Of a stretch of 39,254 bases of DNA, positions 7,776 to 16,323 are shown piece after piece. Every line of letters begins with the position of its first letter. Within the stretch, counting starts at the first letter, position 1. Under the pieces are notes generated by a model. The model was not told the DNA's origin, searched no databases, and was given only the letters and a program-made list of their open reading frames with translations. The translations under genes and the position numbers were made by a program. Source of the stretch: Verrucomicrobiales bacterium (GTDB lineage: Bacteria > Verrucomicrobiota > Verrucomicrobiia > Limisphaerales > UBA1100); contig SYLI01000095.1 of assembly GCA_005809105.1 (NCBI GenBank), forward strand, positions 1 through 39,254. The letters are read 5' to 3'.

Positions 7776-9119
7776 ATGGTTAGACGAGCTGCCATCTACC
7801 TCTTGCTGCTGACGGCCGTCGTGGCCCACGCGGGCCCAGTTACCGCGTCCGCCGTGCCCACGGTGGCATGGCCGGCCTGCGTGCCTTTTGTGGCGTTGCT
7901 TCTGATGATCGCGCTCGGGCCGCTTCTCTTTGGCGGGTGGTGGTCGCGGCATTACCCCAAGGTGGCCGTGGCACTCGCGGCCGTGACGCTCACCCACTAT
8001 CTCATTGGATTGCGCGCCGTCGACCGCGTGCTCCACACCGGCGCCGAGTACACGAGCTTCGTCTGCCTCATCGGTTCGCTCTTTGTCGTCAGCGGCGGCA
8101 TCCACATCGAAGTGCGGGGCGAGTCCACGCCGGGCCGCAACGTGCTCTTCCTGCTGATGGCCGCTCTCATCGCCAACGTGCTGGGCACCACCGGCGCCTC
8201 GATGCTGCTCATCCGTCCGTGGATCCGGATGAACCAGGGCCGCATCACCGCCCGCCACATTGTCTTCTTCATCTTCATCGTCTCCAACGTGGGCGGCGGG
8301 CTTACCCCCATTGGCGATCCGCCGCTCTTTCTGGGATACCTGCGCGGGGTGCCGTTCTGGTGGGTGATGCAGCAGTGCTGGCCGATGTGGCTCACGGCAC
8401 TGGCGATGCTGCTGGCGATATTCTACGTTCTGGACCGGCGCGACCATCTGCGGGCCCGCCGCCTGTCGCCCTGTCCGTCTCCCGACACTGCGGCAGGATG
8501 GCGTCTGGAAGGCGGCGTAAACCTCCTCTTCCTTGGCGTGATCCTCTTCGCAGTCTTCCTTCCACAGCCTCAATTTCTGCGCGAGGGATTGATGGTGGCC
8601 GCCGCCGCAGGCTCGTGGCTGGCAACGCGGCCGTCGATCCACCACGCCAACCAGTTCAGCTTTCATCCGGTCAAGGAAGTCGCCATCCTTTTCCTTGGGC
8701 TCTTTGCCACGATGATGCCAGCCCTTGATTGGCTGGGCGCCCACGCAGCCTCGCTGGGGGCGCCCACGCCCGGGATGTTTTACTGGGCTGCAGGCTCTCT
8801 GAGCAGCGTGCTGGACAATGCCCCGACGTACCTGTGCTTCTTCGAGGCGGCCGCGAGCTTGCATGCGTCAGGTGCGACCGATCCCGCTACGCTGATGGCC
8901 CTGCCCGAATTCACGCGGCTGCTCTCCGCCGTCAGTGTCGGCGCCGTCTTCTTTGGCGCCTGCACCTACATTGGCAACGGGCCCAATTTCATGGTCAAGG
9001 CCATCGCAGAGCAACACGGGGCGCCGATCCCCACCTTCCTAGGCTACGTCGCGGGCTACACACTGCCGATCCTGCTGCCGGTGCTGACGGCGGTGTGGTG
9101 GATTTTCTTTCGACGCTAG
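7776..9119 (+). CDS. Na+/H+ antiporter or citrate-type membrane transporter (ion transporter superfamily)
   Basis: A 447-residue inner-membrane protein with roughly 11-12 hydrophobic segments; the first (AAIYLLLLTAVVAHA) resembles a signal sequence. Two family features are visible in mirrored halves: GGGLTPIGDPPLFLGYLRG near residue 175, and LSSVLDNAPTYLCF followed by TYIGNGPNFMVKAIAEQ near the end. These resemble NhaD/CitMHS-like carriers annotated as sodium:proton antiporters or putative citrate transporters in related bacteria. The substrate cannot be read from the sequence. ATG 7776 is preferred over a TTG 9 nt upstream. waaA starts 10 nt after its stop, so the two probably share a transcript. 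Confidence 0.85.
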   Translation: MVRRAAIYLLLLTAVVAHAGPVTASAVPTVAWPACVPFVALLLMIALGPLLFGGWWSRHYPKVAVALAAVTLTHYLIGLRAVDRVLHTGAEYTSFVCLIGSLFVVSGGIHIEVRGESTPGRNVLFLLMAALIANVLGTTGASMLLIRPWIRMNQGRITARHIVFFIFIVSNVGGGLTPIGDPPLFLGYLRGVPFWWVMQQCWPMWLTALAMLLAIFYVLDRRDHLRARRLSPCPSPDTAAGWRLEGGVNLLFLGVILFAVFLPQPQFLREGLMVAAAAGSWLATRPSIHHANQFSFHPVKEVAILFLGLFATMMPALDWLGAHAASLGAPTPGMFYWAAGSLSSVLDNAPTYLCFFEAAASLHASGATDPATLMALPEFTRLLSAVSVGAVFFGACTYIGNGPNFMVKAIAEQHGAPIPTFLGYVAGYTLPILLPVLTAVWWIFFRR

Positions 9120-9128
9120 GATGGCATT

Positions 9129-10478
9129 GTGTCAGAACCCGGTCTGGCGCGCATGCGGCTACTCTATAACATCCTCCTCCCGGTCTTCTTTCTGCTGAGC
9201 GCGCCGTATTACCTTTGGAAACTCCTGCGCCGCGGCGGCTGGCGCGCCGGTTTTTTCCAGCGATTGGGCTGGCATGCGCCAGCGCTCAGGGAGGCCCTTG
9301 CAGGGCGGCGCGTGCTGTGGATTCACGCCGTCAGCGTGGGCGAGGCGACGCTCGCGGCCCAACTGGTGTCCGAGCTGGGCAGCCTGCTTTCCGGGTGGGA
9401 ACTGGTCGTCTCCACGACCACGACGACCGGCATGGCAGTGCTGCGCAAGCAACTTCCTCCCGGCGCCCACACCGTCTATTTCCCCGTCGACTTGCTGCCC
9501 TGCGTGCGCGCCGCGTGGCGAGCTCTCAACCCAGCCGCCGTGGTGCTCATGGAGGCGGAAGTCTGGCCCAACTTTCTCTGGCAGGCGCAGTCACAGGGCG
9601 TGCCCGTTGCATTGGCCAATGCGCGACTCTCCGACCGCTCGTGGCGCGGGTATCGGCGGTGGAGTGGAATCTTCGCGCCGTTTTTTAGCGGGCTGCACTG
9701 CGTTGGGGCGGCGAATGAAGCCGATGCGGTGCGATTGCGGCAGTTGGGTTGTCTTGAGAGCTGCGTCGAAGTGACCGGCAACATGAAGTTTGACGGCGCC
9801 GCCGCGCCGCGTGAGCCGGGGCTGGACGCAGGCGCGATTCTCCGGCAAATCGGCGCGGCCGAGGGCGCGCCGGTGCTGGTCGCAGGCAGTACGCACGAGG
9901 GCGAGGAGGAGTTGCTCGCACAGGTTGCAGTGCGGCTGCGACGCGCGCACCCAGGCCTGGTGCTCGTGCTGGTGCCGCGCCACTTCGAACGCGCCCCGGC
10001 GGTGGCTGAACAATTGCGCAGCTTGGGTGTGAGCTTCCAGCTGCGCACCTCCCTTCGCCCGTCCGACGCAGCGGCGGCAGGCTGTCTCTTAGTGGACACC
10101 ACAGGCGAATTGCGGGCTTTCTACGAGGCGGCCACGGTGGTGTTTGTCGGGAAGAGCCTCCGCGCACAAGGCGGACAGAATCCCATCGAGCCCGCGGCGC
10201 TGGGCAAGCCCGTGGTCTTTGGTCCGCACATGCAGAATTTTCGGGCGGTGGTCGGGATGTTGCTCGCCGAACGTGCGGCGGTGCAACTGGCCGACGAGGA
10301 TGAGCTTGAACCTGTCCTGGCCGCGTTGTTGGACGATGCACCAGAACGCAAGGCGCTGGGAGAGCGCGCCCGGGCGGTGGTGTGCGCCAACCAAGGCGCG
10401 ACGCAGCGCACGGCTGCGATGGTGGCGCGGATGTTGGAACCGGCCGGCGGAGGGCCGGGGTCAGACCTCCGAAACTGA
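9129..10478 (+). CDS. waaA: 3-deoxy-D-manno-octulosonic acid (Kdo) transferase WaaA
   Basis: Adds Kdo from CMP-Kdo to lipid A precursor at the inner face of the cytoplasmic membrane, so this organism makes lipopolysaccharide. The 449-residue length is slightly longer than E. coli WaaA. An N-terminal membrane anchor (LLYNILLPVFFLLSAPYYLW) precedes the GT30 fold: WIHAVSVGEATLAA with the expected catalytic Glu72, EAEVWPNFLW, and the C-terminal nucleotide-binding stretch QNPIEPAALGKPVVFGPHMQNF. The GTG start at 9129 has AGGA 7 nt upstream; ATG 9153 (MRLLYN) is the alternative and fits the family N-terminus. Its last 18 bp overlap a convergent small gene. Confidence 0.95.
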   Translation: MSEPGLARMRLLYNILLPVFFLLSAPYYLWKLLRRGGWRAGFFQRLGWHAPALREALAGRRVLWIHAVSVGEATLAAQLVSELGSLLSGWELVVSTTTTTGMAVLRKQLPPGAHTVYFPVDLLPCVRAAWRALNPAAVVLMEAEVWPNFLWQAQSQGVPVALANARLSDRSWRGYRRWSGIFAPFFSGLHCVGAANEADAVRLRQLGCLESCVEVTGNMKFDGAAAPREPGLDAGAILRQIGAAEGAPVLVAGSTHEGEEELLAQVAVRLRRAHPGLVLVLVPRHFERAPAVAEQLRSLGVSFQLRTSLRPSDAAAAGCLLVDTTGELRAFYEAATVVFVGKSLRAQGGQNPIEPAALGKPVVFGPHMQNFRAVVGMLLAERAAVQLADEDELEPVLAALLDDAPERKALGERARAVVCANQGATQRTAAMVARMLEPAGGGPGSDLRN

Positions 10479-10772
10479 TTTGGAACGCATCAGCTTGCGG
10501 ATCCTCTCGGGATCACCCTCCTGCATGAACCGCCACATCTGGATCACCAGCTCATGCGGGACGTGCTTTTTCAGAATGCGCCGCGATTCAGTTCCATTGT
10601 AGAACTCGACGCAGCCGTTCTCGTACACCTCGAGTTTCCACCCCGCATCGTCGTGCAGCTGGATACTGACGTAGTCGGTGCCGGGTGATTCCAGTTCCTC
10701 CAATATGGAAAGCACCATGCCGGTGCTGGGATCCTTGTAGACCATGTCTTGCTTGGCCAGATAAGTCGTCAC
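10461..10772 (-). CDS. Conserved-looking small protein of unknown function
   Basis: 103 residues, soluble, no family recognised. The middle (GWKLEVYENGCVEFYNGTES) looks like a small beta sheet and the end (HELVIQMWRFMQEGDPERIRKLM) like a helix pair. The GTG at 10772 is chosen because a near-perfect Shine-Dalgarno sequence, AAGGGGGTGG (10787-10778), lies 5 nt before it; a GTG at 10781 would sit inside that site. It overlaps waaA tail to tail by 18 bp. It lies 104 bp downstream of the pilT-like gene on the same strand, with a possible promoter between. Confidence 0.7.
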   Translation of the reverse strand: MTTYLAKQDMVYKDPSTGMVLSILEELESPGTDYVSIQLHDDAGWKLEVYENGCVEFYNGTESRRILKKHVPHELVIQMWRFMQEGDPERIRKLMRSKSVSEV

Positions 10773-10819
10773 GAATTCCACCCCCTTCCCGAAGAATACC
10801 GCCCCTCCCTGAGCGTGGG

Positions 10820-10848
10820 ACTTAAATCTCCGAAGCGGCCGCAGTCAA
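10820..10848 (-). promoter_or_regulatory. Possible promoter for the small gene at 10772
   Basis: On the minus strand, TTGACT (10848-10843) is followed after 17 bp by TTAAGT (10825-10820). The -35 element is a 5/6 match and the -10 only 3/6. It would let the small gene be expressed separately from the pilT-like gene. Confidence 0.3.
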
Positions 10849-10876
10849 GTGCAAACTGGCCTGGCCTGCACAAAGG

Positions 10877-12367
10877 CTAGACAATGCCCGAGGAAATCTG
10901 GATGCCCTGGAACCACATTTCCAACTGCTGCTTGTTGGTGCACTTCTCGTACGCCGTCTCCTTCGTGATGACGCCGTCGTTCACGAGGTTAAACATGCAG
11001 CGGTTGAAACTGATCATGCCATCGTCGCCGCTGACCTCGATGCAGGCGGGCAGCTTGTTGAGTTCGCCGTCGAAGATTTTCTGCCGCACCAAGGGCGTGC
11101 CAATCATGATCTCCTGCGCGGGGATCATGCCTCCTCCGATCTTGGGGCACATGCGCTGCGCGATGGCGCCGACGATGACCTCGGCGTATTTTTTGCGCTG
11201 CATCTCGCGCTCCTCCGGCGGGAAAAAATCGAGCAGGCGTCCGGGCACCGACGCGGCCGTGCGCGTGTGGACGGTGGAGAGCACCATCGCGCCGGTGTCG
11301 GCCGCGCGCATCGCCGCTCCGATGGAGGTGGCGTCGCGCATTTCGCCCACGAGCACCATGTCCGGGTCCTGCCGCAGCGCACTCTTGAGGGCGCGCTGGA
11401 AGCTCATCGTGTCCAGCCCCACCTCGCGCTGCTCGATGACGCACTGCTCATCCTTGAACACCATCTCCACGGGATCCTCGATGGTCACGATGTGCTTGCG
11501 AAAGTTGCGATTGAGATGCAGCACCATCGCCGCCATGGTGGTGGATTTGCCCGATCCAGTGATGCCCGCCAAAAGCGTGATGCCGCGATCGGCCTCGGCC
11601 AGCTTGAGGCAGATGGGATTGATGCCCAGCTTCTCGATCGAGGGCAGGTTGCTCTTGATGTATCGGATGGCCAGCGCCCACTTGCCCACCTGCGAGAACA
11701 CGTTCACGCGGTAGCGCCCGAACTTCGGGTTGTAGTACGAGAAGTCCACCTCGCGGTCCTTCTTGAAATCCTCCACGAAAATCTCGGGGCACATGTGGAA
11801 GATGACCTTCTCCATCCATCGCCGCGTGGGGATCGGGAAGTCGCGGTCGCGCAGGCCGCGGCTGATGCGAAAATGCACCGGATGATCTTCCTTGATGTGT
11901 AGGTCGGCGCACTGGGTGCCCTCGGCGTCCTGGAGGATTTCGTCCCAGATCCGCAGGTCGAGATCCTCGATGGAGAGATCAGGCTTGGTGGCGGTTTTCG
12001 ACGCCGAGCCAGCGGGAAACTCCAGACTGGGATGCCGCTGCGGGGGCGGCTCAGCGGGCTCTGGTTCCGGTGCGGGGGACTCATCGGGCGCGGCAAAGGC
12101 CGTCTCCTCGCCTCCCATCAGCCCTCCGTCGCCCGGGGCTTGAAACACCGCCTCGTCCTCGGCGACGGGCACCTCGGCAGAAAACTCCGTGGTGGGGGGC
12201 GCGACGTATTCCTCAGCATACTGAGGATCCTGCACATATTGAGGATCCTGCGCGTACGCCTGCTCCCCTTCCGCGGGCGCATACTCGGCGTAGGGCTGCT
12301 CCGGTTCGGCCGGTGCGTAATTCGCGTACTCTTCCGTCGGCGCTTCCGGCTGGGCTTGAGGCTCCAT
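10877..12367 (-). CDS. PilT/PilU-like type IV pilus ATPase with a low-complexity N-terminal tail
   Basis: A secretion-type AAA+ ATPase that would power pilus retraction or related motility at the inner face of the membrane. Residues ~1-125 are a Glu/Pro/Ala/Tyr-rich tail with repeated YAPAE-EQ and QDPQY units, absent from standard PilT. Residues ~130-496 are the core: an N-terminal PAS-like domain, Walker A GITGSGKST (Lys274), Asp box IEDPVE, Walker B DPDMVLVGEMRD and His box STVHT. PilT's AIRNLIRE motif is replaced by AIAQRMCPK, so PilU-like or another retraction ATPase is possible. At 496 residues it is about 120-150 longer than usual. No other pilus gene is in the window. Confidence 0.9.
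   Translation of the reverse strand: MEPQAQPEAPTEEYANYAPAEPEQPYAEYAPAEGEQAYAQDPQYVQDPQYAEEYVAPPTTEFSAEVPVAEDEAVFQAPGDGGLMGGEETAFAAPDESPAPEPEPAEPPPQRHPSLEFPAGSASKTATKPDLSIEDLDLRIWDEILQDAEGTQCADLHIKEDHPVHFRISRGLRDRDFPIPTRRWMEKVIFHMCPEIFVEDFKKDREVDFSYYNPKFGRYRVNVFSQVGKWALAIRYIKSNLPSIEKLGINPICLKLAEADRGITLLAGITGSGKSTTMAAMVLHLNRNFRKHIVTIEDPVEMVFKDEQCVIEQREVGLDTMSFQRALKSALRQDPDMVLVGEMRDATSIGAAMRAADTGAMVLSTVHTRTAASVPGRLLDFFPPEEREMQRKKYAEVIVGAIAQRMCPKIGGGMIPAQEIMIGTPLVRQKIFDGELNKLPACIEVSGDDGMISFNRCMFNLVNDGVITKETAYEKCTNKQQLEMWFQGIQISSGIV
12219..12254 (-). repeat. Two tandem 18-bp units inside the pilT-like tail
   Basis: Two adjacent copies (12219-12236 and 12237-12254) share the core TGAGGATCCTGC and encode successive QDPQY units. 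They are in frame with the gene, so unit gain or loss would change tail length without breaking the ATPase. Confidence 0.75.
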
Positions 12368-12424
12368 ATTTAACGAAACTTAGAGGAGGGGGCCTTGAAA
12401 TGCGAGTTTCTTTCTGTCGCCCTT

Positions 12425-13420
<996 letters not shown>

Positions 13421-13474
13421 GTCGCCCGGGCCAGATCGCCCGCGCCTTGGGCGCGTGTCGGCGGCCCTTTTAGG

Positions 13475-13666
13475 CTAGTGCCGCGGCTTGACGGTGATGA
13501 CCTGGCGGCCCTTGTAGAAACCGCAGTGGGGGCAGGCGTGGTGCGTGGCGTAGGGCGCCTCGCCGCACTGTGGACAATGGGAAATCTGGGGCACGGCCAG
13601 CACGCTGTTGGAGGCCTGGCGCTTGCGGCGGCGGCTGCGTGTGACTTTGCGTTTGGGCGTCGGCAT
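13475..13666 (-). CDS. rpmF: 50S ribosomal protein L32
   Basis: A 63-residue ribosomal protein of the large subunit. It begins with the classic [17 protein letters not shown] and carries a zinc-binding set of four cysteines (CPQC and CPHC). ATG 13666 is chosen from this family start; the open frame reaches further upstream only by running through yceD. It follows yceD directly (8 bp between the yceD stop and this ATG) and precedes fabH. Confidence 0.97.
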   Translation of the reverse strand: MPTPKRKVTRSRRRKRQASNSVLAVPQISHCPQCGEAPYATHHACPHCGFYKGRQVITVKPRH

Positions 13667-13674
13667 GGTTGTCC

Positions 13675-14157
13675 TTAATGCGTCTTCCGCTCGTCCAGCG
13701 CCGCCCAAATGGAGGGGGCTGCCTCCGCTGTGGTTGCAATTTCCGGTTGTGACGGCACTGGATTCTGCAGGCCGGGGCAACCCGAAACACACAGCGGGTG
13801 CTGCGGAAGGGCGAGGAAAATATCCTCGCGCACCCAAGGCGTCAAGTCCAGTGCGTCGCCTTCGAGTGGAGGGGCGTCCTCACCCTTCAAGGGAAGGTCC
13901 AGCCGCCAAGAATCGAGCAGGACGGACTGACGGAAGGGTTTGAGGCAGCGGGAGCACTCGCAATGGGCGGTGGTCTTGAGCCGACCTTCGGCGACCAGCG
14001 TGTCTCCCTCAAGTCGCACCGTGAAGTCATATTCCAACGGTGCCACCAGATGGATCAGTTCGTCGTGCAGTTCCGAATCCATCGCCTGCATCGACACGCG
14101 GCCGCTTAGCTGGTGGCTCTGGTTCGCCAACTCCTCCAAGTGGACGATGAATGACAT
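13675..14157 (-). CDS. yceD: YceD family protein (DUF177)
   Basis: A 160-residue cytosolic protein of the DUF177/YceD family, which is linked to 23S rRNA accumulation and is almost always encoded next to rpmF, as here. The family's cysteine motif is present (CECSRC, then LCVSGC near the end). The N-terminal half is a beta-rich fold, and the acidic segment [14 protein letters not shown] precedes the conserved [10 protein letters not shown] region. It lies 21 bp after coaD on the same strand, so a coaD-yceD-rpmF-fabH transcript is likely. Confidence 0.88.
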   Translation of the reverse strand: MSFIVHLEELANQSHQLSGRVSMQAMDSELHDELIHLVAPLEYDFTVRLEGDTLVAEGRLKTTAHCECSRCLKPFRQSVLLDSWRLDLPLKGEDAPPLEGDALDLTPWVREDIFLALPQHPLCVSGCPGLQNPVPSQPEIATTAEAAPSIWAALDERKTH

Positions 14158-14178
14158 GGTGGCCTCCAGTCTGGCGGG

Positions 14179-14667
14179 TCAATCCCGCCGGTTTTTCACT
14201 TGCTTGCGGAGCGCGACATCCACATGCGAGGGCACAAACTCGCCCACGTCGCCCCCCAGCCGAGCGACTTCCTTCACCAGGCGGGAGCTGACAAACGTGT
14301 ACGCCTCGCGCGGCATCATGAAGATGGTCTCAATTCGCCCCTCCAACCTACGGTTCATCAAAGCCATCTGAAATTCAAACTCAAAATCGGACACAGCACG
14401 CAGTCCGCGGATGATGGCGCAGGCCTTCTGGTTGCGCGCAAAGTCCACCAATAGACCCTCAAAGGCGGTGACGCGCACGGGTTTGAGGGCGCGCACGGCG
14501 CGGCGTGTCATGGCCAGTCTTTGGTCGACCGTGAACCACGGGTGCTTCTCCTCGTTGTGTGCCACGGCCACGATCACCCGGTCAAAAAGCTTGGCCGCCC
14601 GCTCGATGACATCGAGGTGGCCGTTGGTCAGCGGGTCGAAGCTGCCCGGGTAAATCGCCGTCCGCAT
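14179..14667 (-). CDS. coaD: Phosphopantetheine adenylyltransferase CoaD
   Basis: Catalyses the penultimate step of coenzyme A synthesis: ATP plus 4'-phosphopantetheine to dephospho-CoA. It has 162 residues, the usual length. The nucleotidyltransferase signature is clear: AIYPGSFDPLTNGHLDVI at the N-terminus with the GH of the HxGH motif, GLLVDFARNQ, IRGLRAVSDFEFE, and TFVSSRLVKEVA at the position of the family's ISSTxxR motif. ATG 14667 matches the family start; a longer in-frame extension would overlap the divergent gene and has no family resemblance. Confidence 0.97.
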   Translation of the reverse strand: MRTAIYPGSFDPLTNGHLDVIERAAKLFDRVIVAVAHNEEKHPWFTVDQRLAMTRRAVRALKPVRVTAFEGLLVDFARNQKACAIIRGLRAVSDFEFEFQMALMNRRLEGRIETIFMMPREAYTFVSSRLVKEVARLGGDVGEFVPSHVDVALRKQVKNRRD

Positions 14668-14793
14668 GGTTCTAGCGTTCCGGCTTTGCCTTGGACGGCG
14701 CAAGGATTTTCGGTCGTGGCAATCGTGGCAGGCGCATGTTACGTTTGCCGTGTGCAGCAGGCCGCAGCCTGCTGCGCTCTTGCGCGCACTGGG

Positions 14794-15834
14794 ATGAACT
14801 TGCCGCCCCAACCCGACGAAACCGCCTTGGCATCCTCCGAAGCCACGGAGGCGCCCCGCAGTTCGGGCAGGGCGTTCACGAGCCTCCTGTTGGGTGTGCT
14901 GGGCTGCCTGCTGCTGGCCGGATCCATCGGGCTCTTCTGGCTCTACAAGAACCCGCCCGGGTCGGGCTCGGCCCGTCCGGGCGCCACCAACGCCGCAGGG
15001 GCCGGTGGTGCCATCGAAGCGGCCATTTCCGATGCCACCAAGAAACCCCTCCAACGGGCGCAGCAAAAGCTCTGGCTCAATCTCAGTGCCGGGGCCGGAA
15101 CGCTCTCAGGCGTGCTGGGGTTGATCGGGATCATCTTGGGCGTGCTCAGCCTGCGTCTGGACGGCCCGCCGCGCGCCACCGCCGGTGTGGGGACGTTTTT
15201 TTCCACCATCGCGTTTCTGGGGCTGTTTCTGGCCGGGTATAACAAGTTCGTCGAATGGCAGATGATGGGACAGGAAGTGCAGGAGATTGGCCGACAGGCT
15301 GAGAATGTCTTCGGCGACAAGGGGATTTACGGCAAGGCTTTCAAGATGGCTGATGACCTCTTGGGCGGGCATCGCGGCGGCATTGACACGCTGCTGCACG
15401 AGGATTTCCGCGGCCAGCGCGCGCCCGACTTGCGCCTGTTGCCCGTCAACGGTGACCGCGACATCCTCCTTGGCCAGCAGAAGGGAGTGCGGCCGGTGAT
15501 GCTGGCGTTTCTCGCCACCGACACGGCCTCCAGCGCCGACCTCATCCAGCACCTCAAGGAACTGCACGCGGAAATCCCGCCGGCCGAGCTGCTCATTCTT
15601 GCGGTGAGCCCGCGCGAGGATGCACAGGCTCTGCGCAGCGCGGTGGAGGCGCAGGGCATTCGTTTTTACACCGGCAAGGCGGAGAGTCTGGTGGAGCCCT
15701 ACAAGGACGCGCTGGCGCCCACGATCTTTGGCATCGACGCGCAGGGTATCGTGCGCGGCTCGCTGGTGGGGGACAACGCGCGCAATCGCCAGAATGTGCG
15801 CAACATGGCCACGGGACTGCGCGCGCGCAATTAG
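14794..15834 (+). CDS. Membrane protein with a C-terminal, cysteine-free thioredoxin-like domain
   Basis: 346 residues. Three hydrophobic segments (about residues 28-52, 94-118 and 128-150) form a membrane region. Residues ~204-346 look like a TlpA/peroxiredoxin fold: GQRAPDLRLLPV, then PVMLAFLATD where a TlpA has FWATWC, an Ile-Leu-rich strand, and LAPTIFGIDAQGIVRGSLVG with the expected cis-proline (Pro309). The redox cysteines are missing: the CxxC position reads DTAS, and the only cysteine is in the first membrane segment. It is therefore unlikely to be an oxidoreductase and may act as a binding or scaffold domain. Its role and the side of the membrane are unknown. It is divergent from coaD. 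Confidence 0.75.
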   Translation: MNLPPQPDETALASSEATEAPRSSGRAFTSLLLGVLGCLLLAGSIGLFWLYKNPPGSGSARPGATNAAGAGGAIEAAISDATKKPLQRAQQKLWLNLSAGAGTLSGVLGLIGIILGVLSLRLDGPPRATAGVGTFFSTIAFLGLFLAGYNKFVEWQMMGQEVQEIGRQAENVFGDKGIYGKAFKMADDLLGGHRGGIDTLLHEDFRGQRAPDLRLLPVNGDRDILLGQQKGVRPVMLAFLATDTASSADLIQHLKELHAEIPPAELLILAVSPREDAQALRSAVEAQGIRFYTGKAESLVEPYKDALAPTIFGIDAQGIVRGSLVGDNARNRQNVRNMATGLRARN

Positions 15835-15843
15835 CGCCGCTCC

Positions 15844-16263
15844 CTAGAACACCTCGCTGGCGGAGAAAAAGCGCTGCACCTCAAGCGCGGCATTGTCGGT
15901 GGAATCCGACGCGTGGCAGACGTTGCGCATGCTCTCCTGCCCAAAGTCGCCGCGGATGGTGCCCTTGGCTGCTTTCTTGGAATCGGTGGGGCCCAGCAGA
16001 TCGCGCACGCGTGCCACGGCGTTTTCGCCTTCCAGCACAAGGGCCACGACGGGGCGTGACTTCATGAACTGGACAATCTCCGGATAGAACGGACGGCTGG
16101 TGAGGTGCGCGTAGTGCTCGGCCAAGAGCGCGTCGGTCAGGCGCAGCATCTTGGTGCCGCGCACGGCCAGCCCGGCCGATTCAAAGCGCGCGAGCACCTG
16201 TCCGGCGTGGCCGCGTTCCAAGCAATCGGGTTTGAGCAGAATGAGGGTGCGTTCCAGTGGCAT
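15844..16263 (-). CDS. ndk: Nucleoside diphosphate kinase
   Basis: Transfers the gamma-phosphate from ATP to nucleoside diphosphates through a phosphohistidine. It has 139 residues, the normal length, starting MPLERTLILLKPD with the conserved lysine. The active-site histidine is in NVCHASDS. RPFYPEIVQFMKSRPVV and GPTDSKKAAKGTIRGDF are typical of the family. ATG 16263 is preferred over a TTG two codons upstream. It lies 60 bp after trpE on the same strand and its stop is 9 bp from the convergent upstream gene. Confidence 0.97.
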   Translation of the reverse strand: MPLERTLILLKPDCLERGHAGQVLARFESAGLAVRGTKMLRLTDALLAEHYAHLTSRPFYPEIVQFMKSRPVVALVLEGENAVARVRDLLGPTDSKKAAKGTIRGDFGQESMRNVCHASDSTDNAALEVQRFFSASEVF

Positions 16264-16323
16264 GGTCAAATGGGGGGCGACTCTAGCTTCCTCCGTGGCG
16301 CGCAGGCAACAGGGAAAGTAGGC

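Noticed and set aside
7629-8864. A 411-residue open frame on the minus strand
   Set aside because: It is antisense to the membrane transporter and reads as charged, repetitive sequence, as expected from the complement of hydrophobic codons.
12219-12254. Possible CRISPR-like repeat
   Set aside because: Only two 18-bp units with no spacers, in frame inside the pilT-like gene; it is a coding tandem repeat.
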